Assembly (NCBI RefSeq): GCF_000230835.1
Contig: NZ_CM001240.1
Span: 3,607,779 to 3,671,778, forward strand
DNA length: 64,000 bases
Reading direction: 5' to 3'
Source of the DNA: Clostridium sp. DL-VIII
GTDB taxonomy: Bacteria; Bacillota; Clostridia; Clostridiales; Clostridiaceae
Shown here: piece by piece, positions 1-8,086 of the stretch
Numbering within the stretch: position 1 is the stretch's first letter
Layout: the number at the start of each line of letters is the position of its first letter
Notes under the pieces: generated by a model
Databases searched by the model: none
Told to the model about the DNA's origin: nothing
Seen by the model: only the letters and a program-made list of their open reading frames with translations
Program-made: the position numbers and the translations under genes

Positions 1-18
1 ATTACCATCATCATAATT

Positions 19-477
19 TTATTTTTTTGATTGTGCCTTATATTTATTAGGCGTGAATTTCTTTTTATTTACCTTTTTAGCATACTCAAGCCCATTTTGA
101 ATAGCTGCTTTAATTAATTCAAAGTCATCTTCGTCTATAAGTTCTCCTGAGAGCATTAGACCGTCTTGCTTTTCTAACATTTCAAGAGTTTTATTTAAAG
201 TTTTTTCTATATCTTTCTCATCTTTTTTAGTTAATTCTAAATCTAATCCATCAACAGTAGGAGGTGTTACTATATCTGTTTTTCCTAAAAGATAATCAAC
301 GGATGCTGAAAATAAATCACTTAGCTTAGAGAGTGTTTCAGCATCAGGGGTTCTATTTCCGTTTTCCCAGTTAGAAACAGTTTGCTTGCTGACATTCATT
401 ATTTTAGCTAGTTCTGGTTGATTATATCCTAATAACAATCTTCTTTCTTTAATTCGTTCATTAAGAGTACTACTCAT
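19..477 (-). CDS. Xre-family HTH transcriptional regulator
   Basis: The N-terminus (about residues 5-65) is a classic Cro/C1 helix-turn-helix with the recognition segment VSKQTVSNWENGNRTPD. An acidic and then basic C-terminal half of unknown function follows, so this is probably a DNA-binding repressor. I start at 477 because GGAGTG sits six bases upstream; the longer frame to 564 adds 29 non-conserved residues and lacks such a site. It is divergent from the DnaD/DnaB pair, as an element repressor facing its replication genes would be. The last codons (KAQSKK) are made of sequence resembling one end of the 165-bp repeat seen elsewhere in the window. Family certain, target unknown. Confidence 0.85.
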   Translation of the reverse strand: MSSTLNERIKERRLLLGYNQPELAKIMNVSKQTVSNWENGNRTPDAETLSKLSDLFSASVDYLLGKTDIVTPPTVDGLDLELTKKDEKDIEKTLNKTLEMLEKQDGLMLSGELIDEDDFELIKAAIQNGLEYAKKVNKKKFTPNKYKAQSKK

Positions 478-606
478 ATTATTCACTCCAATATTTAACT
501 TATATATATATTGTAATTTACAATGCACATTTGAAAATCCGAAAGGATTTCCTTCATTATTCAAAAAGACAGATATAAGGAAACTGTTTATAGGGAAGAA
601 AAATCT

Positions 607-1071
607 ATGCTGTCATTAAAAGAAAATAAAGCTTATACACTGGGGAAAATTAAGGCTTCAGAAAGTTGTATTCAATCTGTATACAAAACGGATACTCAGA
701 TGAGATTAGATGAGATTAGTATAGATAAGAGTAATTTAGAGAGAGATAAGAGCAGTTTAGTTAGGGATAATATAAAAAGCCTGCCAGTAGTTGTCCATTC
801 TAACAATGAAGTATTTAAACATTTTGAGAAATGTGGATTTATCATGTCGCCTAAGCTTATGGAATTTATAGCAGCAGATATTAAAGTATATTCAGCTAAA
901 TGGCTGATAGATGCAGCCACAGAATCAATGAAAAGAGGAAAGATAAATTATAAATATTTATTGGCTATATTACAAAATTGGAAAGCAGATGGAAGAGATA
1001 AGAAAGCAGCACTGCAAAGAGCAAATGCTGGTGCCTATAAAGATTTTGGAGACAGCGTCCTAGATAATTAA
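607..1071 (+). CDS. DnaD-domain replication protein (phage/plasmid type)
   Basis: A 154-residue protein. Its C-terminal part (about 85-145) matches the DnaD/DnaB_2 pattern: a helical segment ending in KYLLAILQNWKADG, typical of primosome loader proteins. The N-terminal half is charged and helical and lacks the winged helix of chromosomal DnaD. It ends 11 bases before a DnaB-type helicase that has its own GGAGGGG site, so the two likely form an operon in which this protein helps load the helicase. That role is inferred from phage DnaD/DnaB pairs. The ATG at 607 has a modest GGGAAG site. Confidence 0.75.
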   Translation: MLSLKENKAYTLGKIKASESCIQSVYKTDTQMRLDEISIDKSNLERDKSSLVRDNIKSLPVVVHSNNEVFKHFEKCGFIMSPKLMEFIAADIKVYSAKWLIDAATESMKRGKINYKYLLAILQNWKADGRDKKAALQRANAGAYKDFGDSVLDN

Positions 1072-1082
1072 GGAGGGGTAGC

Positions 1083-2396
1083 ATGAACCTAGACCATATA
1101 CAAACACTTCCAAATGATATTAGGTGTGAACAGGAGATATTAAGTGGGATATTCTATAATAATAAAATATTGACTGAAGTGATTAATGAAGTTAAAGTAG
1201 AAGATTTTTATAAAACAACACATCAAATTATTTATGCTGCTATATGCAAGCTATTTGCTGAAGGAAAAGATATTGATATAACACTTTTAGTAAATGAGAT
1301 AGGCATAGATAATCTTAAAAATGCTGGAGGAATAACCTATATAACTGATATAGCTATAGGTGGGCTGCCAATAAAAGCAAAAGAGTATATAAAAATTTTA
1401 AAGGACAAGTCCTATAGAAGAAAAGCTATTAAAGAATTATCAAGAGTTATGCAATGTATGTATGATGAGAATTCAGCGCCTACAGATGTTATAAGTAAAA
1501 TGTCAGAAAATCTTGCAAATGATATGAAAAATAAAAGTTCAATATTCAGTGATAGTGACCTTATGGTTAAGACATTGACAGAAATAGAAAAAAGGTATCA
1601 AAAGGGTGGGGAAATACCTGGAATGCAAACCGGATTTACTGCTTTTGATAAGAGAACTGGAGGACTTAAAAAAGGAGAATTAGTCATAATAGCTGGCAGG
1701 CCATCTATGGGTAAAACATTAACTGCATTAAATATAATGGATGGACTAGGCAAAAATGGTTACACTGTGTATTTATCAGAATTAGAAATGACAGAGGAAT
1801 CCCTTGGAATAAGAAGATTGTCTTACAATGCAAATATTGAAGCCGAAAAACTAAGATTTGGGAAATTAAGCGATGATGATTTTTTAAAAATTACATTAAT
1901 ATCTAATGAATTAGCTAAGAGAAATAAAGTATTTACAGATTGCAGTTCAAACCAAGGATTACTTCAAATAAAGGCAAAAGCAAAAGCCATAAAGCAAGCT
2001 CATGGATTAGATGTAATAATAATAGATCATTTAACTTTAATGAATATTCCAGAAAGAGGAACTAGAGATTTGGCAATAGGTGAAGTTACAAAGGGCTTGA
2101 AAGGTTTAGCAAAAGAGCTAGATGTAAATGTAATCCTCCTATGTCAATTATCAAGAGCAGTTGAACAAAGAGCAAATAAAAGACCTATGCTTTCAGACTT
2201 GAGGGAATCCGGAAATATTGAACAGGATGCAGATTTAGTAATGTTTATGTACAGAGATGATTATTATAATCTAGAGTCAGAAGATAAAGGAATAATTGAA
2301 TGGATCATAAGCAAGCAGCGTAATGGAAGAACTGGAACTTTAAAATTTGCATATGTAGATAGATATCAGAAGATAGGGGATTTGGTTTATTACTAA
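1083..2396 (+). CDS. DnaB-type replicative DNA helicase (accessory copy)
   Basis: A 437-residue hexameric 5'-3' helicase of RecA fold. The N-terminal DnaB domain covers about residues 10-110 and the ATPase about 180-437. Visible motifs are Walker A GRPSMGKT (205-212), Walker B VIIIDH (311-316), and the SDLRESGNIEQDAD signature (371-384) with its arginine. Length is normal for DnaB. Pairing with a DnaD-domain gene and a divergent Xre regulator, rather than with rplI or purA, suggests an element-borne copy and not the housekeeping dnaB. It reads as intact. A 165-bp palindromic repeat starts eight bases after the stop. Confidence 0.85.
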   Translation: MNLDHIQTLPNDIRCEQEILSGIFYNNKILTEVINEVKVEDFYKTTHQIIYAAICKLFAEGKDIDITLLVNEIGIDNLKNAGGITYITDIAIGGLPIKAKEYIKILKDKSYRRKAIKELSRVMQCMYDENSAPTDVISKMSENLANDMKNKSSIFSDSDLMVKTLTEIEKRYQKGGEIPGMQTGFTAFDKRTGGLKKGELVIIAGRPSMGKTLTALNIMDGLGKNGYTVYLSELEMTEESLGIRRLSYNANIEAEKLRFGKLSDDDFLKITLISNELAKRNKVFTDCSSNQGLLQIKAKAKAIKQAHGLDVIIIDHLTLMNIPERGTRDLAIGEVTKGLKGLAKELDVNVILLCQLSRAVEQRANKRPMLSDLRESGNIEQDADLVMFMYRDDYYNLESEDKGIIEWIISKQRNGRTGTLKFAYVDRYQKIGDLVYY

Positions 2397-2403
2397 AATC
2401 ACA

Positions 2404-2568
2404 TTAGGCACATGAAAATAAATAACAAGTCCAAAGTTGACATGGATATTTTTCATCAGGCAAGAAAGCAAATTGCCATCATAGTGGGCTTATTAGGTCA
2501 ATTTGCTGCCGTAGTATGATGGGAAATAGGCTGGCAAATGGACTTGTTATTTATTTGATTGTGCCTTA
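2404..2568. repeat. 165-bp palindromic repeat A, copy 1
   Basis: A near-palindromic element. The outer ends are TTAGGCACA and TGTGCCTTA. Inner arms pair as AATAAATAACAAGTCCA with its exact complement, TATTTTTCATCA with TGATGGGAAATA, and GCAAATTG with CAATTTGC, so a transcript would fold into one long rod. It begins 8 bases after the dnaB-like stop. Nearly identical sequence lies at 30085-30249, with variants at 47018-47235 and 52474-52611. It has no coding capacity. It could be a MITE-like element or a structured 3'-UTR. Confidence 0.85.
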
Positions 2569-2654
2569 CTATTGATAATTGATGAGGAAAGTATAAGATG
2601 AGTGCTGTTTAATATTGTAAAGAATTAGATGATATCTGTATAGTGTAAAAATAA

Positions 2655-2692
2655 AAGCATGTCCAGAACTATTAGGACATGCTTATTTTTTG
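2655..2692. terminator. Rho-independent terminator
   Basis: A perfect 10-bp stem AAGCATGTCC/GGACATGCTT with a 10-base loop, followed by ATTTTTT. It closes transcription from the helicase and repeat A. The A-rich 5' flank would also allow leftward use. Between it and the next gene (2693-2916) I see only AT-rich sequence with a TATAATAT-type -10 near 2770. Confidence 0.8.
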
Positions 2693-2916
2693 CGAGAGTT
2701 TAAGTTGTTCTTTGTTTAAGAATCTGTTAGATATTGGTATCAATATATATTTGTGTAATTTAATCATGGTATAATATGTATGTTAAATTATACTTAATAG
2801 TAAATCATTACCACTCAAGCAATAGTAAGAGTTGGTTATGATGTTAACTAAAAGGTAATAGTAAATAATCATGAATTAGGTTAACATACCACAAATTATA
2901 TTTAGGATGTGATTAT

Positions 2917-3405
2917 ATGAGTATTTATTCGTTTATAGCAACTGATTATGAAATACCAGAAGTGAAAAATTCAAAGGAAAGAATTATTACTGTGCAAGAA
3001 GCTATTGAATTGGGAATAGAAGCACATAAATGTATGCCTTGGGAGAAAATGAACCCAGATGATAAGATATTGTTCTTTGAAAAAGAAAGTGATTTAGATG
3101 AACTGGTTATTACAAAAGGTACTGACTTTGAGAAAAATGTAAGATGGTATACTCATAAACCATTCATTTATACATTAGATTTTGAGTATTCGGAATTAAG
3201 AGCAAAACAATTATTAAAATATCTAAAAGAAAATATTAGTGAAGGACATCAATTAGAACTTTGGTTAATATGGCTTGATGATAAGCAAAGTATTCAACCT
3301 AATATATGTAATTATGAAGAAGTTTCTATACACCATTTGAAACAAATGTACGATTCTCGGAATGAAAAATATGTACATCATAATTGTATAATAATAGAAA
3401 GATAA
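2917..3405 (+). CDS. Hypothetical protein, 162 aa
   Basis: A soluble, acidic protein with no signal peptide or membrane segment; I do not recognise the family. Visible features are a TVQEAIELGIEAHKCMPWEKM segment near residue 30, a Trp-rich LWLIWLD strand near 116 and a final HHNCIIIER. Predicted secondary structure is mixed alpha/beta. It is monocistronic, between a terminator upstream and a gene-poor stretch downstream. Codon use matches the neighbours, so it looks like a real gene. No function can be assigned. Confidence 0.6.
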   Translation: MSIYSFIATDYEIPEVKNSKERIITVQEAIELGIEAHKCMPWEKMNPDDKILFFEKESDLDELVITKGTDFEKNVRWYTHKPFIYTLDFEYSELRAKQLLKYLKENISEGHQLELWLIWLDDKQSIQPNICNYEEVSIHHLKQMYDSRNEKYVHHNCIIIER

Positions 3406-3623
3406 AATTACATTTAATATTAGGTAAGTTCACATCTTCTTATATGACGAAGTAGAAGTAAAAGTTATTAACAACTTTATCTTTTTCAAACTATATTGAT
3501 TAAAATTGGAAAATATAGTATTATTGTATACAATTACATGTTTAATAGTAGTAATTTGAGCTTTATGAAAATTAATGAAATTTAGCATCAGGATGAATCG
3601 AATAATAAAATTTAATCAACTAG

Positions 3624-3722
3624 AAAAACACAGATAAGACATCAGAAATCTTAGCAAAATATGATAAGTACAAATATGATTTATTGGATGATGCGTATAT
3701 AAAAGCAAATTCATGCAAATAA
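3624..3722 (+). pseudogene. Small coding remnant in a gene-poor gap
   Basis: The stretch 3406-3759 has no intact gene. A frame ending at 3722 reads DKTSEILAKYDKYKYDLLDD and then nine more residues to TAA, with amphipathic, protein-like composition but no start codon or ribosome site. It is probably the 3' end of a lost gene. Nothing else is recognisable in the gap. Confidence 0.3.
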
Positions 3723-3759
3723 AGCAAATTAATTGATTTTATTTAGGAGATTACATTTT

Positions 3760-4497
3760 ATGGAGAGATCATTTGTAGATAGTATAATTAAGAAATATTT
3801 AGCGGAACAGTTTTTTGCCAGTTTATCAGTATTGGAAGAAGACAATACTGCTTTTACTATAAATAGTTTAAGTAAATCACCATATATTAAAATTATGGCA
3901 TTTAATAAATGTGTAATTGTAAATACTTCTAAATCTATTCATTCAAAGGTTAAATCAGCATTAAGTAATAAAAGCAGGGATGAGATATTTGAGTTTCCAT
4001 TTATATATGGACAAACAATACATTATATTCCAGATGTTAAAAAGATTCAGAAAGTAGCACTTCTTGAGGAGTATACATATGAATTATTGCAAGGTAATGA
4101 TATTTATAAGTTGAGGGGTATTGAAGGTTTTGATAATTCAATAGCTTTTGATTGTAATGGCAATACCTCAACAAAGATTGTATTTTTAGCTAAAAAAGAT
4201 GATGAAATTGTTGGGTTGGCAGGGGCAGGGGAAGAAACACAAAAATTATGGGAAATAGGAGTAGATGTGAAATCTGAACATCGCAAAGGTGGTCTCGGAA
4301 CAAAGTTAGTAGCTGACTTAACATTAGATATTATTAAACAAGGGATAGTTCCTTTTTACTCTGCTTCAATAACTAATATTGGTTCTCAGATGGTGGCTAA
4401 TCGCAGTGGTTACGTACCATATTGGATTGATACATATGGTAATATACTTGATGGTAGTTCGCCTTATAATATTTATGTTAAGAATTTGGAATTATAA
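3760..4497 (+). CDS. GNAT-family N-acetyltransferase
   Basis: A 245-residue protein whose C-terminal half carries the acetyl-CoA fold: VGLAGAGEET, then the motif-A strand LWEIGVDVKSEHRKGGLGTK with the pyrophosphate loop (R/Q)xxGxG/A as RKGGLGT, then a motif-B-like region ending in NIGSQMVANRSGYVP. The N-terminal ~110 residues are a separate domain, as in two-domain GNATs of low-GC Firmicutes. I start at ATG 3760 because AGGAGA lies nine bases upstream; the TTG at 3733 has no site. Substrate unknown. Confidence 0.8.
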   Translation: MERSFVDSIIKKYLAEQFFASLSVLEEDNTAFTINSLSKSPYIKIMAFNKCVIVNTSKSIHSKVKSALSNKSRDEIFEFPFIYGQTIHYIPDVKKIQKVALLEEYTYELLQGNDIYKLRGIEGFDNSIAFDCNGNTSTKIVFLAKKDDEIVGLAGAGEETQKLWEIGVDVKSEHRKGGLGTKLVADLTLDIIKQGIVPFYSASITNIGSQMVANRSGYVPYWIDTYGNILDGSSPYNIYVKNLEL

Positions 4498-4568
4498 AAT
4501 AGCAAAATCAACGGGTTTAGGCATTCTACATATGCCTGATAAATTTGCCGCATTAAAGGAGAGAAAAA

Positions 4569-5984
4569 ATGAATAAACAAGGCTTTAATCCTTATCTTCC
4601 ATCGTGGGAATATATCCCTGACGGAGAACCTTATGTTTTTGGCGACAGAGTCTATATATATGGATCTCATGATCGTTTTAACGGATATGCATATTGTTTA
4701 AATGACTATGTGTGTTGGTCTGCACCGGTGGACAACCTTGCGGATTGGCGTTATGAAGGTGTTATTTTAAAAGCTACCGATGTTGAAAATAATGAAGACC
4801 GTGATAGTTGTCTATACGCTCCGGATGTTGCAGTAGGACAAGACGGCAGATATTATTTATACTATGTTGACAGTAAGCGTTCTATCGTTTCTGTTGCTGT
4901 ATGTAATACACCAGCAGGCAAATATGAATTTTATGGATATGTTCATTATTCTGACGGAACATATCTTGGAAATAGGGAGTGGGATGAGCCTCAATTTGAC
5001 CCTGGAGTACTTAGAGAGGGAGACAGAACCTATCTGTATACAGGTTTTTGTGCAGGAGGGGATAAATCTAGAAGTGGAGCTATGGCTACAGTACTTGGCC
5101 CAGATATGTTGACAATTATTGAAGAACCTGTAATTATCGTGCCAAGTGAACCTTATAGTAAAGGCTCAGGCTTTGAAGGTTTCGAATTTTTTGAAGCTCC
5201 ATCAATTAGAAAGAATGGAGATACGTACTATTTTGTATATTCCTCTATATCAATGCACGAATTATGCTATGCTACCAGTAAACATCCAACGAAGGACTTT
5301 AAATACGGAGGAGTAATTATAAGTAATAATGATCTTCATATCAGCTCTTATAAGCCGGCTGAAAAACCAATGTTTTATGGTGGCAACAATCATGGAAGTA
5401 TAATTGAAATTAATGGACAATGGTATATTTTCTATCATAGACACACTAACGGAACCAATTTCAGCAGACAGGGGTGCATGGAGAAAATTGAAATTTTACC
5501 GAGTGGAATAATTCCGCAGGTGGAAATGACTTCATGCGGTTCGAATGATGGGCCGCTAAAGGGACATGGAGAATATCCAGCTTATCTTGCATGCAATTTG
5601 TTCTGCATGGAAGAATCTGTTTATACTGATTTTACAGCATCATGGATGAATAATCAGTTTCCAAAGATAACTCAGGATGGAAAAGACGGCGATGAAGAAA
5701 TTGGATATATTGCTAATATGAAGGAGTCTGCGACTGCCGGTTTTAAATATTTTGATTGCAAGGACATAAGGAAAGTTAAAATTAAAGCCCGTGGATATGC
5801 AAAAGGTGACTTTGAAGTAAAAACATCATGGAACGGTCCATCTCTTGGAAAAATATCAATTGGATTTTCAAATGTGTGGAAAGAATATTCATCTGATATT
5901 GTAATCCCTGATGGAATTGAAGCAATATATATTACCTTTACAGGTGATGGAAGCGCAAGTCTTGCATCCTTTGCTTTAGAATAA
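4569..5984 (+). CDS. Glycoside hydrolase family 43 protein with C-terminal CBM6-like domain
   Basis: A 471-residue cytoplasmic enzyme (no signal peptide). A five-bladed propeller occupies about residues 10-320, with GH43 landmarks: DGEPYVFGDRVYIYGSHD (18-35), YAPDVAV (83-89), FDPGVL (143-148, candidate Asp) and FFEAPSIRK (207-215, candidate acid Glu). Residues ~345-471 form a beta-sandwich resembling CBM6. Members cleave arabinose- or xylose-containing oligosaccharides, so an intracellular xylosidase or arabinofuranosidase is likely. Start supported by AGGAG. It uses noticeably more GC-rich codons than its neighbours and stands alone with no sugar transporter, suggesting acquisition. Confidence 0.85.
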   Translation: MNKQGFNPYLPSWEYIPDGEPYVFGDRVYIYGSHDRFNGYAYCLNDYVCWSAPVDNLADWRYEGVILKATDVENNEDRDSCLYAPDVAVGQDGRYYLYYVDSKRSIVSVAVCNTPAGKYEFYGYVHYSDGTYLGNREWDEPQFDPGVLREGDRTYLYTGFCAGGDKSRSGAMATVLGPDMLTIIEEPVIIVPSEPYSKGSGFEGFEFFEAPSIRKNGDTYYFVYSSISMHELCYATSKHPTKDFKYGGVIISNNDLHISSYKPAEKPMFYGGNNHGSIIEINGQWYIFYHRHTNGTNFSRQGCMEKIEILPSGIIPQVEMTSCGSNDGPLKGHGEYPAYLACNLFCMEESVYTDFTASWMNNQFPKITQDGKDGDEEIGYIANMKESATAGFKYFDCKDIRKVKIKARGYAKGDFEVKTSWNGPSLGKISIGFSNVWKEYSSDIVIPDGIEAIYITFTGDGSASLASFALE

Positions 5985-6090
5985 TAAGTATAAGTGGAGG
6001 AATGTCATCTCCTAATTTCAGCTGTACTTAAGATATAGCGGAAGATATTATATTAATATAAATTGGTCTTAATTGCTTTTTAAGAATTCA

Positions 6091-6195
6091 TTAAAAACAC
6101 AAAAAATAGAAGCTCATCTTAAGATAAGCTTCTATTTTTTTACTGTAAATTGCATTGCCGGTCTTATCTATCCCGCATTGAACTTCAACGCTCAT
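6091..6195 (-). pseudogene. DUF1659 protein remnant
   Basis: A 34-residue frame begins MSVEVQCGIDKTGNAIYSKK, clearly like the LSIEVQKDVDKAGDPIYAKK section of the intact DUF1659 protein at 11194-11418. An AAGGGGG ribosome site stands correctly upstream. The N-terminal strand and the whole C-terminal half (about 35 residues) are missing. The 3' end runs into the GH43 terminator hairpin, so the copy appears truncated there. It is either a decayed paralogue or, less likely, a tiny protein still translated. Confidence 0.6.
6101..6141. terminator. Terminator after the GH43 gene
   Basis: An inverted repeat AAATAGAAGCT ... AGCTTCTATTT with an inner ATCTTAAGAT, followed by TTTTT on the plus strand. 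It overlaps the end of the leftward DUF1659 remnant. Confidence 0.75.
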
Positions 6196-6491
6196 AGTAT
6201 ACCCCCTTAAGATATAAGTAAAACAACAAATGTGAATAATATCATTATGTGAAATTTAAAATCAGATATTCAAATTTTAGGTTGGTACCATAAAATTTTA
6301 AAAAAGTGTGACCCGAAGATTATTTATAAACTGAACCTCAAAGGATAAGCAGGGATGAAATTCCGAATGTCTTTATTTAATATACAAAAAAATACTATAC
6401 ATGTAGTAAAATTAAATTATTTTTTTAAAATATGTTATAATTAACATATAATGTTAGAAAATTTTTTTATTTATTTAAGGAGAATCTTTTT
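6196..6491. other. Gene-poor stretch
   Basis: No intact gene. It holds the ribosome site of the leftward remnant, a non-AT island near 6305-6365 that does not translate convincingly in any frame, and a likely promoter for the next gene (TATAAT near 6436). The AAGGAGA site for that gene is at 6478-6484. Confidence 0.5.
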
Positions 6492-6788
6492 ATGAAAGGT
6501 TATTTTTATTTTGTGGCAAATGTAACGTTTATAGTATCTTTTTTAATATGTTTCAATGTTGGCTTAAAATTGGATATAGAAAAATTCATAAGTGGTAAAA
6601 TAAGCAGAAGAATTGGACTTGTTCTAATTGCTTTTTTATTTAATATTGTTGGTTCTTTAATTATAGATAATTTAAATATTACAAAAGAATACCGATTTTT
6701 GATTGAGAGCTTTTTTGTTATTGGACCAGCAACAGCTATTTTTGTTTGGGCATTGCCAGTAAAATTAAATCGTAATGGTCATGATTAA
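6492..6788 (+). CDS. Small integral membrane protein, 98 aa
   Basis: Three hydrophobic helices are visible (about residues 4-24, 40-60 and 70-90), separated by a Lys/Arg-rich loop (KFISGKISRRIG), so it should sit in the cytoplasmic membrane. The start has a good AAGGAGA site. I do not recognise the family. It is followed 90 bases later by another membrane protein gene in the same direction, and the two may be cotranscribed. Confidence 0.65.
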   Translation: MKGYFYFVANVTFIVSFLICFNVGLKLDIEKFISGKISRRIGLVLIAFLFNIVGSLIIDNLNITKEYRFLIESFFVIGPATAIFVWALPVKLNRNGHD

Positions 6789-6877
6789 CAATTAATAGAA
6801 GCATTGAAGGAATGGCTAAATAGTCTAGAAGTAATTTTTGTTTTATTATAATTATTTGTGTTATTAGGGGTGAGAAT

Positions 6878-7579
6878 TTGGAAAAGCTATTTAAAATGAA
6901 AAAGGGAATACTTAGTTGCTTGGGAATAATAATACTATTTATATTAATGGGAAACAGTAATAATGTGCCAGAATCTTTTGTTGAAAGGATATTTGCTCCA
7001 ATAAGAGGTGATAGTTGGAGGTTTTCTTATGCTGGATTTATAATTATAGTAGGATTATACTATTGTTTAAAAAGTTTTAATGAAATTAGAGAAAACTTCT
7101 TAATTAGCACCTCATTTAGAAGAATTATTATAACAATTGTTCTAATGAATATTTTTTCTGCAGTATGGGTGCATTGTATTCAAATATATAAAGGATTTTC
7201 TAATGATTTAAATTCCATATATCTTGATAGAGAGAATACTTCTGTAGAATTTTATGGTGATAAAGATAAGCTTATTGTAAAAGGATTAATGCATATAGTA
7301 AATTGTAGTAACAATGCACAAAAATTTCAGATAAAAGTTAAGGCACCGTTTTTAGTAAAAGAGGATATAAGTAAAGAGTATATTACATTAACAAATGAGT
7401 TTACAGTACCTCAAAATAAAGAAAAAACTTTAAATGTAAATGAAGTAATAAAATTTGATAAAGAAAGCCAATATTCAGGTTATAGCTCAAAAGCATTTGA
7501 ATATATATTGTTTAATGAAAAAGGGGAATCCCTTTTTAAAGGCAAGTTAGATGAATATCAAATGGGTGAATTAAATTAA
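6878..7579 (+). CDS. Membrane protein of unknown function, 233 aa
   Basis: A TTG start with GGGGTGA just upstream. Three hydrophobic segments (about residues 10-27, 45-65 and 82-102) precede a ~130-residue mostly beta region (about 105-233). The latter contains NCSNNAQKFQIKVKAP and alternating strands resembling an immunoglobulin-like fold. It is likely membrane-anchored with the domain outside. Family not recognised. Confidence 0.6.
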   Translation: MEKLFKMKKGILSCLGIIILFILMGNSNNVPESFVERIFAPIRGDSWRFSYAGFIIIVGLYYCLKSFNEIRENFLISTSFRRIIITIVLMNIFSAVWVHCIQIYKGFSNDLNSIYLDRENTSVEFYGDKDKLIVKGLMHIVNCSNNAQKFQIKVKAPFLVKEDISKEYITLTNEFTVPQNKEKTLNVNEVIKFDKESQYSGYSSKAFEYILFNEKGESLFKGKLDEYQMGELN

Positions 7580-7611
7580 AAAATTTATATGCAATAAAGG
7601 AAGGAATTATT

Positions 7612-7998
7612 ATGAAAAGATCAATGATGCAAGCATATGTTACAAGAAGTGATGAGGCGGTTGCTCTTTACCAAAAGGCTTTTGATGCTGTTCTCATTAG
7701 CAGTTATCCAAATGAAGATGGAACATTTTTTCATTCAGAACTTGATATTCAAGGGGAAATTTTAGCTGTGGCAGAACGAAATTCAGAATATGCCATAATT
7801 GGTGAGGAAACGGTTACTGGTAACGTAATGCAGTTTTGTTTACATTATGGAGAAGGTAACGAAGAAAAGGTGCGGAAAGCATATGAAATTTTAAAAACTG
7901 ATGCTAAAATTTTAGTGCCTCTTGCACCATGTGAATTCAGTGCACTTATGGCAGATTTTATTGATAAATATGGCATTAGATGGTGCTTATTTGTTTAG
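7612..7998 (+). CDS. VOC-superfamily (PhnB/glyoxalase-like) protein
   Basis: 128 residues with the betaalphabetabetabeta pattern of one vicinal-oxygen-chelate half: EAVALYQKAFDAVLI, then HSELDIQGEILAVAE, ending in KYGIRWCLFV, the usual D-x-(F/Y)GxxW close of PhnB-like proteins. Such proteins dimerise to form a metal-binding or resistance pocket; the substrate cannot be read from sequence. A good AAGGAAGG site precedes the ATG. Monocistronic. Confidence 0.8.
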   Translation: MKRSMMQAYVTRSDEAVALYQKAFDAVLISSYPNEDGTFFHSELDIQGEILAVAERNSEYAIIGEETVTGNVMQFCLHYGEGNEEKVRKAYEILKTDAKILVPLAPCEFSALMADFIDKYGIRWCLFV

Positions 7999-8086
7999 TG
8001 CGACTTTTGGAGTAATATGATCCCAAATTTCAATTTAATATTGAGTACTATAAATTATAAAGTTATAGAAGGTAAAAGGTGATGGA

